From Lytechinus pictus (taxonomy: Eukaryota; Echinodermata; Echinoidea; Temnopleuroida; Toxopneustidae): a DNA stretch of 64,000 bases. A program made the position numbers and the translations under genes. Positions 47,801 to 60,500 of the stretch are shown piece after piece. Every line of letters begins with the position of its first letter. The first letter of the stretch is position 1. The notes beneath the pieces are model-generated. The model saw nothing but the letters and a program-made list of their open reading frames with translations, did not search any database and was not told the origin of the DNA. Location: assembly GCF_037042905.1 (NCBI RefSeq), contig NC_087252.1, positions 38,334,556-38,398,555 of the forward strand, given 5' to 3'.

Positions 47801-50800
47801 TAAGTTAAGAGCGACTTTAAGAACGAGTGGTGAACCTTTCTAACGCGCCAAATAATCACCAATGAACATTTAATGGTGAATATCGCTTACCACAAGAAAG
47901 GATCATCAGTCATTCATAAAGTCGCTCTTAAGTTACGAACAGCTTTATGAAACACGCACCTGGACTTTAGACAAACGATATATTTGCAATCATTCGTCAG
48001 CTTCGAAGCTTTGGACGAAACTACCGATTCACCAATATTCGACAAAGACCTCCAAGCAGTATTTTCAATACTTCTATTGTAATTTTGCCGAGAACGTCCG
48101 TACGACTTGGAGCGAAAACTCCATTTATCACCGACAGATGAACTACTGCGAGTCCTTATTGCATCCGACTAGCCGAGAGTAAATTAGTCACTCAGAACCA
48201 CTGAAACTACTTCCCCAGTCATGCGAGTGATAACTAACACAGCCCTTCTAAACCTTTTTTTTTCTCGGGGACCACTTTAACTCTCATATTTTTTCGAGGC
48301 CCATCAACCAAAATTTTAGGAAAACGTCCATTTTAATGAAAAAAAAATATTTCGTAAAATTTGAACACAAAGCTCTGAAGCAGATTCAAAACAAACAGTT
48401 TGAGAACTAATCTGCATTCGCAAATATCCGGTAAATGGGCGACAATTAACTATATACACAATATGCATGCACACGAGGTTCACATCAAAGTTAGATCGAA
48501 ACCATTATAGTGTGCATTTGCATGCCTTGCAACATGCATGATACCTAAAATAAAGCATGGTTAAGTTTTGTTTGACCCACGTAGACCGATCGGACGAAAC
48601 ATGTTCGGACAGGTCTATGAAATATACTACGGTTTAGTTTTCCCCCAATTTTTATTTTTCTCCATTTGGAGCTTCTAGTGGCCCACCTGAGAGAGCTTCG
48701 CGGCTCACCGGTTGAGAAGCGCTGAACTAACAAACAGAACATGTTATGATAACGCCAATGTGGTATGAGCTTACACATTAATCTAACACTGGTGTTGGAC
48801 TGGTACAAGCAGTGGTGGAGCAACTTAACGGTATCGTTTCCGCAGTGAACCACGTTTAAGGTGAGAGTTACTATTCGTTTGTGGGGGCAAGACATTTTTG
48901 TGGTTGTTAACATTCTGACAAAATCACTAGCCAATTTTCTCCACTCTTTTTTAAAAATCCTAAATCCATCATTGCTTAATTTCCAATAAATCTTTCAAAA
49001 ACAGAGGGCAGATCAAGTATTCAGCATACATCAATTTAGAAACAAAAAAAATCTTCCCTTAAGCAGTTAAATATCACTTTCACGATCCTCCCTAACACTC
49101 CGTAATAAACTAATATTACTATTACGAGACGCAAATTATATCATAGTTGACATCTATCGACTTACCTCGTTTATGCGCGGGTCATGCATTGAATACTGTT
49201 CTATTATCTATCTAAAATTCTATCATCTTTTTATTTCTGTTCATATTTCCTATAAGAAATACTATTAATGCGTTTCGTTCAACTTTTTGTTCAAGATTTC
49301 TTCCTCTACATAAAACAGTAAAACAATTTTATATTTTACGTATTAAAGCAAATTCAGGAAAGCAAATGATCATCTTCATACATAACATAGCTGTAACATT
49401 ACAGTGAAAATATCGTAACTGAATCAAAGAAAAGAACCGGAAATGACGTACACTGAACCACGACATCGATGACCCTGCTGTCAGGGGGGTCACGACCCGA
49501 GACTCCATTTTCAGCGTCGCAAACGTACTGTCCACTCTGCTCCCGGGATATATTCAACAAGGTAATGTTATCACCTGAAAAGATAATGAACGACGAATAT
49601 TAAAGTTGCAAATTTACAAAATAACAGTGATCACGATGACGATCACGATGATGATGTTAATAATTTCAGTGATCATAATAATCAATAATGATAGTAAAGT
49701 CCATGATACTAGTACTTCTACTGACAGTCACAGCAAGAACAAGAGCAAATGTCCATGATCATTGTTATCAATATTAGTTGTAGTATTAGTAAACATCATA
49801 ATAATAGTAGTAGTAGTAGTAGTAGTAGTAGAAATAAACGTAGTAATGTTATTATCATTATCGCCTTTGCCATTACCATCATTATCATCAACACCATCAT
49901 GATTATTCATGTCCTTCTCTTTTTCCTTCTTCTTCATCTTCTTTTTTTCTTATCATTATTATTGTTCTTACAATTTGTATCATTACCACCGTCATCATCA
50001 TCATGAAGATGAAAATTAAACACATATTTTGATAATCAATATTTATTTTACGATAATACTTAAGATAATCATGCAATATTTTTTTTCAGCGGATTTATAC
50101 AAGGTTGTCATCCCTTCATTCATCAAATCTAGACCTTGGTCCGATTCTGAGAAAAGTGTGAACGCGACCAGTATAATTAGCAAGAGTATTTTATAAAATT
50201 ACCATGACCTGGATCGATTTGTAATAATTTCGTTAAGATTCCTCTTTCTCACAGCCTTTCTCTCTCTCTCTCTGTCTCTTGCTCTATCAAACTTAATATC
50301 CGAATATCATTTCGGTGGCGGATGGGATAATTCTTACTTGTGTACATCAAACGTGACTGGAATACATTTGAATATGGATACATTCGTCATGACCTACATT
50401 TGGGACTAGATACCTACCTCATATTGGATTGAGAGAGAGGGGGGGGGGGTAGAGAGAGGGGGAGCGAGGAAGAAGTATGTAAAAAAAAAGATAATGAAAG
50501 AGGGGAGAGACAGACAGATAGAGGGAGAGAGACAGATTATGTAAAGAGACAGAAGGGTGTCTAATGTCCTTCATCTCTCACACGATTACTAAGGTTGTCT
50601 CAGTTTATGATAATTAGACTTAAATGGGAAGTAAAAGTGATTTACATGATAAGAACAAGGAAAGTACATAATATTGTTAACGTTTTGGTTGGCGCCCTCT
50701 ACGTTCTATGGTTATCACTAACAATCCACACGTCCATTCACTGTAAACATGTGGAAAATGAAGTTAATTACGAGGAATGGTTAATACATTAATGTAGGGA

Positions 50801-53800
50801 GCACAGTTTTCATTTTAAATAAATTGCATATTGCGCATTGCGAGGCTCAGTTCTGGTTTCGTGTTCCGCTATTCAATGTAACAAACAACCGATGGGGACG
50901 ATAAAATGAGAAGAAAAAACATAAAAGAATAAAAAAAAGGTAGAGTATAAAATAAATTATACAAAATGATAATGGTTGAAATAATAATACAATATATTAT
51001 TTGATCGCCATGAACATCAGTTATAGTTAGCATCATTCATTTGAAGAGGGGTTATAAAAATGTGCGAACGAATCAACCCTTTTATCAACGTTCTTTACAA
51101 TCTTCTACAAGAAAGCACTTCTTGTCACAGTCCCATTGCATTTGAATGAATTACCCGAACGCCTCCGATTCATAAAAGACATTAAACAATTTAAACGGGA
51201 AAAGGCAAAACGGGAATAAATAGGGACTAATGCTGGAATCTATTCTATTCTTTCTCCTCATTTTGTACATATCTTATCCCTTTTCATGTGTATATACAAT
51301 TTTTGCTTACATTTAGGTAACATTTGTACAGTATCATTTTCCATAGCTAATTATGATTATTTCATTATTTGATTTTTAATATTAGTATTTATGCTCTATT
51401 CTTTGTTTATATTTAAATATGTCACCATGTTTGATATTTGTGTTTGCTTACGAAGGGCCCCAACGAAAACCAGCTTGTTGCTGATTGGGCTACCCTTCTT
51501 TTAAATATTTGAAATAAATTAATAAATAAATCATGCTTAAATTGTTCTATTGTCCGAGATTTATATAAAATATCGTCAAAAGCTATTGCACCCAAATGCC
51601 AGATTAGAACAAATCACTTGTGTTTAATCGAATAATATTCATAATATAACGACGAATGTGTAAAAAAGATAATAAAGATAAAGGTAAATAGGGAGAACAC
51701 TTTTACGGTTTTTTCCAGTTTGAAAAACGAGTCAAATTTGTGATTTGTCCACCTTTGACCAAAGCCATCTTTCTCTTTAAAGGTTGCCAATTTTATATTG
51801 TCTCACTGATAAACGGCTTTCCGCTACTGTAAGCATGCCGTCGCGACAATACGCTTTATAGCGCTCGTGGGGAGTCCGCACCGACGCGATGGTGTCAACT
51901 TAAACTATCATTTATTCATAGTTTTTAGAGGAGGCACTTTGCCTCCGGTATCGTTCACACTATCCCCAAATTGACAACCGTTATTTTGTTGTGTGTGCGT
52001 GTGTATGTGTGTGTGTGTAACTGCACGGGATGCTAACAAAAAATAATAAGATAATAAACCTAAACGTTCTCAAACGTACGCATACGCGCACCATCACCCA
52101 TCCCCATTCCACTCACACAGCCTCAACTCACACAAACGCACACACTCCCACACAATACCTGTACGTTCGACCTCTACGCGCACAAAAATGATGTCCCCAC
52201 AGTAACGATTACTGGCTCCATTCATATTACACACATCCATACTCAAACCCTTATATTACGCATATGACACAGACACACACACATAAGATCCCCTCATTAA
52301 AGACTAATCACAGGCACACACACATCCTCAAGCAAACGTCATAATGGAATAGGGGCCCGGTTCATTAAAGTTGTGAAAATAATGCAATAACAGTATAAAT
52401 CTATTGAAATTATTCAATTTGATTGGCTGATAGCAAACTTGTTACAGAAATTGTGAATTTGTGATTATGACATGTCTTTATGAAACAGGACCCTGAATCG
52501 GAGTCGGGTCACCTAACATTCTGGAGCAGAATCTCTACTTGGCTCCTTGGATAATGTTACTCTGGAGGGGCCTTGTTGGTCAAGGCTATCCCTTGATTCC
52601 ATGGCAGTGGGAACAAACCTCTTAGTCAAGGCTTTATAGTCAATTTATATGCAGAGACAGGTGAATAGCGGAAGCAGCTGTGTTTATGATGTGAAGAAAT
52701 AGTAGATACAATAGCAATCTCACTTGTACTGTTTATGACTGCAGCACTCCAGAAAGATAGCAATTGCTATAATGATGAAACATTTCCTTTGAGCAAGCCC
52801 ACACGAACCACGTTATCCTTAACTTCAAACCTCCTATTGCTTTACGCATCTATGGGGTTGTGTCGACGCCGCGAAGCCTTAAGTAAACCACTTCCTTAAT
52901 TTACTCTTACAGGGGCTACATTCCAATGCTTCCCACGTCTTAAAGAAAGGGCAAATTATCACAATTTGTGATGAATGAGGTCTGTTTTACACGCACATCA
53001 GCGGGCAAGCATTTTAATATAAGTGAGTGAGGAAATATGGATGTCTCAACTAGTGATATCCTCCCTAAAAATTAATAATTTTTGGTCATATATTATGTTA
53101 TGATTTTTTTTGGGTGCTTCATGTTATATTCTTGATCTTAATCCAGTTATCGGGCAGGAGGATTAAGATAGTAGTTTGAGCAAATCAATATATATTGAGA
53201 AGATACAATATCATTTTGAACCATATCGTGTGACCTTATTATAAGATCCATAAAAATATAAAGAGAGTAAGTGAAAAAGTATTGTTGCTTGTCCAAAAAA
53301 ATAAAAAGAATTTTAGACGTTTTTTTTCAAACTAAGTGAAAAAAAAACACGTCCTCCCGTCGAGGACCCCTTATCATAAACCTTAGCCATTAATTTTGGG
53401 ATCGATTTTTACAATTGCTCATACACAAATATCAATGCAACCAATCACATAAATCAGCCCGAAATCAATCGCTTAATGTTATGATGGGAGCCCAGAACAA
53501 GGTTATACACGTTCAATTTGCAGATTAAAAGATCCAATATCCTGCATTTCAACATCAATTAGTAAATAACTAAATATTATCAATGAAATTGAACGGTTAG
53601 CATGATTGGGCATAATGCGTTGCTGTATAGATAATTGATTAAAATCTGTGCACGCGTTCTCGATTGGGAAAATATATGCAAGACTTTCTCTACTTGAATA
53701 TGGATATTTTATTTCTTCGATTGAAAATCATGGCCTTAAGTGATCACATACCCAAAATTTTGCAATTGTAGTAGTGATACCTAGTAGCAATCCCTTCTGG

Positions 53801-56800
53801 AAAACACACAGTGTCCAACAGTGTGTGCCACAGTGTGTTCACAGTGTGGAGCACACTGAGGCATCACCTTCACACTGTTAAATTTGATCATACCAACAGT
53901 GTGAAAGACATATTCGCATAGTCGACCATGTGAACACTCTGTGAACAGTCACACTGTCGAGGTGTCCACAGGGTGTAAATACCTTCTCATTGTAGAATTT
54001 GAGCATTTTCACACTGTCCACAATGTGAACACGCTGTGGCCATACTGTTCTTTTTCCAGCATGGTTATTCCACTTTTGAAGAGCTCTTAATACATCGTGA
54101 AGATGGGTTGCAACGACCATAAGCGGTCACACGACATTTGCTGCTGCGATCATTGCTCCTGGCTTAATTTCGTCTAAGATGAAAGGGTCATGGTTAGGGT
54201 TGCAATGGGATTTTATGTTAGGTCAGTGTAGTGTATATTGTTAAACCCAGGATTAAACTTGCCAGGTTATTCGATTAGTTTGTGGAATTTAGAGCGGAGC
54301 AATTGTCACTGGAGTGAATGTCATAGGACCCTTTAAACACTGAGTAGATTACCCTATTGATGTACCCATCCCACAAAAAGTAGGCACTTTCTCCACTCCA
54401 TGTGGATCATTCTAACAGGAGATCTTAAGCTCTTACGCAATACTGACAACATTCTACCGGGTATCCAAAACATCTTAGAGTGGCAAAGTGTAGTTAACGT
54501 CTTGTCAATGGGGGGGGGGGGGGGGGGTGAGGGGGAATGTGATTCGAACAAATGACCATGAGCTTATATAAAAGCAAAGAGTCAGAATAAAGGTATTTCT
54601 AAAAATGAAATCGAACTCCATACCATACCATGTGGTATATTCCAGAGGCGCGACCACTAGACCACAACTACAGGCATACATAAGTTATTCATAAGTTCCC
54701 CGTATAAGTTCTACGATTTAACAAGTGGTTTGTCACTCATTACAAACACTGTAATCTGCTATTCTTAGTAAATAATGGCAGTATGAAACAGAATATTCTT
54801 TCGTCACCACTAATTCGTAGGTTGTTCATTTATAAGCTCATGTCTGCTTTTCGTCAGTGTGATTTGCCAGCACTCTTAGAATTTTACTTTTACTAGACCT
54901 TAGCAACCATTATGTATCTTAGAACACCATGAATCAGGCTTGCGTGAAGGTATTTATACTCAACTTAAAACCATATATGTATCTTAGAACTCCACGAATT
55001 AGGCTTATGGCAATCATCCTTATGCCGGACTTAAAACAAAACATTTTAGTATCTCAGAACGCCATGTATCGGACTAAGGATAATCAAATTGTCCTCAACT
55101 TTAAAGCCCGTTATACATCTAAGAACACCATGTATCAGCCTTGGGGTAATCACCCTTATACCCAACTTTAAAAAACCATTAAGTCTCTAAGAACACCATC
55201 AGTTTAGCCTATACTCAATTTTAGAAACCATTATGCATCTAAGAATACGTTATTCTTAGATGCATAATGGTTTCTTAAATTGAGTATAAGCTTTGATGCA
55301 TAATGGTTTCTAAAATTGAGTTTGTAAAATTTCTTAGATGCATAATGGTTTCTGTATCCGCTTTGGGATGATCACACTTATACTTAACTTCAAAAACCAA
55401 TATGCATCTTAGAACACCATGTATCAGACTTGAGATAATCACCCTTATACTCAACTTTAAAAATCATTGTGCGTCTAAGAACACCATCTAACAGCCTTGG
55501 GATAATCACCATTATACTCAACTTTAAAAACCATAATGCGTCTAAGAACACCATATAACAGCGTTGGGGTAATCACCATTACACCCAAATTTAAAAACCA
55601 TAATGCATCTAGGAACACCATGCATCAGTCTTAATATAATCAGCCTTATACTCAACTTAAAAAAACCCATTATGTCTCTAGGAAAACCGTGGATGAGATT
55701 GCAATTATCACCTTTAAACTAAACCCCCAAAACATATATGCAACTCAGAGCACTACGAATTAGGCTTATGGTAATCACCCATATGAATACACTTGAAAAA
55801 TATGATTATGATTTTGTATTAGAACGGCGTTGATCAGGTGTATGATAAGCCTCATACTTAACAGTAGAAACATAAAAACCATTTTACATCTGTTACCTTG
55901 TTCAAAACTAAAGTAAAAACATTCCTTTTTTAGGAGAGTTACAATGAATAAATTTATTCATGTTGTATAATCTGTAGAGACGGTAGGCTTCTCTTTTTCC
56001 CGTAATTATAACTTAATCGTACCTTTGTATACATATCTTGTTAACTATTTCACTCTTTAAGTATTTTAATGCGTAGTTGATTATATACATATAGAAATTG
56101 CGCAATATAAATTATTATTATATATTAGAATCCCATGAATCAGGCTTATGATAATGACCATTATAGCTTATGCTCAACTTTAATATCATTTATTCATAAA
56201 ATTCCGTGGATCGGGCTTAATAAGTTAAATACGCTCATACTGAAAAAAAAACCTTTGTGTACATTAGAACACCGTAGATTAGGCTTGATAACCTGGACCA
56301 TGCTACTCAACTGAGGAACAGGATGATGATAATTTCTTGTCAGCAAACATGGAATCAAGATTTATGAACGTGACAATTCTAACAGCTGAAGGTAACATTT
56401 ATCATCATAGACATGGCCATTTTCTAAATCACCTTATGACTATATTCAATGAAAATTGCTTTCCTACTCGTTTATTATTTAATGCGCCTTTCCCTAATTA
56501 TAATTATTCAATTAAGACAAGGAGGCCTCTTGAATTCGAAATAATATTAGGAAACTCGACCCTTAGATTGTGGCTACTGCCTGCACTAAGGCTGCGTAAG
56601 AGGAAATTTTACATTCCAAGTCAGTTTTACTGTCTTTCCATAGTTGTGGATGGTCGGATCGATCGCAACTCCTTGTAAGACGGGCCCCAGAACCGCAAAC
56701 CTGGTTGAAGTGCAAAAGGGTGAATAATTTAAAATATATATTTCATACGGGAATATGAATATATTACTACTATAGCACTCCTGGTACCCAGACCTATTTA

Positions 56801-57004
56801 TCTTTGACAGTATACACTAGGGGCCAAATATGAATGTATTTAAGAATTCCCAGAACTATAAAATATGTATATACATATGTATATCCAAAGTGATGAAAAC
56901 GCGATTAAAAACATAAGTAAATGACTCTTGTGATACTATTACTAATACTACTTAACTTGTACCATTATCGACACTAGTAGTAGTAATAGTAGAAGTACTA
57001 CATG

Positions 57005-57059
<55 letters not shown>

Positions 57060-57137
57060 TCTTCTTTTTCTTCTTCTACTACTACTACTTTTGTCTGCTA
57101 CTGCTACTTCTAATTCGACTACTTCTACTTCTACTAT

Positions 57138-57194
<57 letters not shown>

Positions 57195-57366
57195 TTTATA
57201 CTACTACTACTGCTGCTGCAACTACTACTACTACTTTTTACTGCCGCTGCTACTACTACTACTACTTTTGCTGCTACTACTTCTACTTTACTTCTACTAA
57301 CATGACTACTATTACTACTACTAGTACTACTACTACTATTACTGTTACTACTACTACTATTACTAC

Positions 57367-57397
<31 letters not shown>

Positions 57398-57477
57398 TCT
57401 ATACTACTGTTACTACTAGTACTAGTACTATTACTTTTTATCCTCCTCATCCTACTTCTACTTACTACTACTACTAG

Positions 57478-57515
<38 letters not shown>

Positions 57516-60500
57516 TTACCACTACTACTACTGCTACTACTACTATTACTACTACATCTACTACTACTACTACTCCTAGTCCTCCTACTACTACTACTAC
57601 TATTTCTAATATTACTACTACTAACATGACTAATACTCATACTATTTCTGCTGCTCTATCTATCGTGTTTGTCATCTTTACTATAACAATATTATTTCTA
57701 TAATTATTATCATCACCATTATCATCATCATCATCACTTTTACCATCGTCATCACCATCATCGTAAGCATCATTACCTACGTCTTGAAAGCATTTCAATG
57801 TTGGTACCTCACTGGAATTGATCACAGGGTGATGACAAATTTGTCTCTAACTTTAATATTTTCCCTTGAACTTGTTTTCCTCCTCCTCGTCTTGCAATAT
57901 GCAAATCTGTCATCAGAGCCGCTCATCATTTAAGCCACAAAATCTATTATTCAACTCGTTTCTGAAATGCCATCTATTATCATGGATTCAACATCGCCTT
58001 TCTTCTGCACGCACCGAGCGAGTCATTATAGGCCATCCAATTGACACGTGAAAAACGTCCTCTCTATCACACGCAACTTTACCCAACCCACTTCACACGT
58101 GTAAAAGGGTCCTTTCTCGTGCGCCCTTATCTGGTTAATAAATACCACCCACTTCACACTGGCACAAATGTCCTCTTTATCACACGCCATGATAGACATT
58201 AGATACAGCCCACGTTATACATGTACGTGTAAATGGACCATTTAGTACACATCGAGCTATTCATCAAATGCCACCCACTTCACACCAGTGAAAAAAGGTC
58301 GCCATACAAATATGAGATAGACCATGACAGCACCATCATTATGACCAACGATCTCCAACATATTGAATCTTGCTTCAATTCAATAAAAAATATGAAACAA
58401 TTATTAAGGATAAAAACTGAACGAATTAGAAAAGCCAATGGATAAAATTAATGATTTTCTTTCACAGGGATGGTAATAAAAAGGTGCCGGGTAAAAATGG
58501 CAGAGGTAATAATGGCAGAGGTAATAATGGCAGAGGTAAAAATGGCAGAGGTAAAAATGGCAGAGGTAAAAATGGCAGAGGTAAAAATGGCAGAGGTAAA
58601 AATGGTAGAGGTAAAAATGGCAGAGGTAATAATGGCAGAGGTAAAAATGGCAGAGGTAAAAATGGTAGAGGTAAAAATGGCAGAGGTAATAATGGCAGAG
58701 GTAAATATGGCAGAGGTAAAAATTGCAGAGGTAAAGATCATGATATGCTACATCAACAAGGAAAAAAACAGAACCTTTTCGGTTAATATCAGTCATAGTT
58801 ATTGAACTTGAATGGACTCCTCTCGACGAAAGGAGTATTATGAACTGATTAGATATTATATGGATTTTTCTGTCATCATTTTAGGTCTATACTTTATCGT
58901 TGATATGATCAAACTCAAACTATTTCATGCCAAAATAATTTCAATTAGTGATTGATGAAAGTATTTATCTTGGCTAGTTCGTATAGTAGAACAACACTTC
59001 ATCCCATACATAACCAACAATTTTTAATGTAAAGACCAATGTGCGCTACTATTAACACACTGAAATAGACAAGTTCGGGATTTCTTTGAACCACTGGCAT
59101 AACTTGGATAACAGAAAAATAACAAAACGTTTTGTAATAAAAGCATTTTTTCATATTTCAACATCATAATGGATCCGAATAGATATTGATATGATACGTA
59201 CATAGTTTAATGTAAATGATATAATGATAGCAACTAGTGTTCAGTTTTTCAGAGCAATACCTCATTGCACCTAGTCCAAGTGGATGTCAGGTTCCCAACC
59301 TAGTTTCTATGGTAACGGTTACCGCATTAATTTTGAAATGTGTAGCGAATTTAGGGATTTGAATTTTTAGGTGTTTCTTAGGTACCATTCTATCGACCTG
59401 TTTTGAAGGGGAAATTCACCCTGACAAATGGTTTACTGTAAAATTAGCAAAAAAATATATTGGTGAAATTTTGCGGCAAGCCCATCAAAGATTAAGATAG
59501 TTATTAGAAGTTTGAGTTTTTATGATCTGTGACGTCATACACTAGCAGCTGCCCCGTATTTAATGCACCAAAATGTATACTTTTCAATATTTTAATCAGT
59601 GGTTAAAAAATAAGAAATACCAACTCAAGTGTTATCAATTTGGTGCAGAAGATCTACAGCATCATTTGAAAATGTTACCCTTTCCATTAGTCAAACATTA
59701 TAATTCCAAATTTCTTCTCAGAACCTTTCATATTTAATCTACTGTACATGGAGGGGCTTTTTGGGTTTTTTGGCATGGGGGTTTAAAGCTGATCATTTAT
59801 ACCTCTATCATTTTTACCTTTGCCATTATTACCTGTGTCATTTTTTCCTGTGCCATTTTTTCCTGTGCCATTTCTACCTTTGCCATTTTTACCTCTGCCA
59901 TTTTTACCTTTGCCATTTTTACCTCTGCCATTTTTACCTTTGCCATTTTTACCTCTGCCATTTTTACCTTTGCCATTTTTACCTTTGCCATTTTTACCTC
60001 TGCCATTTTTACCTTTGCCATTTTTACCTCTGCCATTTTTACCTCTGCCATTTTTACCTTTGCCATTTTTACCTCTGCCATTTTTACACCGAGCCAATAA
60101 AAATTAGTTGATCGATATTCTTGAATAAAAAAAATAGATATGCAATAAAAAAGGGTCTGTGCATTACACACTGTATGCCCTTAAGTCATTTTTTCTTGAG
60201 CAAGCAATTATACACAACATTTAAAATATTGTTTTAATCGTTGACCTCCAATTAATATAGATATCATAGGACAGTTAAACTGGTAAATCAATTTGTTAGA
60301 TATAAATTTGCAGTATACATGTATGCACTAAAACTACTACATAATATTTTGGCGAGAGGCTATTTCACTGCAGTTAGTAAAAATACATGCTCAAAACTTA
60401 ACAATGTTCTTTTCCACAACTTATTTAATGTCGTATCATTTCAAAAGCTAAACGATGAAGTCCTAACAATTACCTTTCTACTTTAATCAATACTGTATGA

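Noticed and set aside
56337..56678. 113-residue + frame
   Set aside because: No recognisable domain or splice context; its end runs into a GGGCCC MITE terminus.
57002..57703. 233-residue + strand open frame and minus-strand partners
   Set aside because: Direct translation of an ACT/TAC microsatellite; homopolymeric Leu, Thr and Val runs in every frame.
58404..58805. Open frames of 97-130 residues on both strands with 5-residue repeats
   Set aside because: The 15-bp unit is a multiple of three, so several frames stay open; they belong to the foldback array.
59761..60171. Open frames of 95-124 residues with 5-residue repeats
   Set aside because: Same cause, in the right arm of the foldback element.
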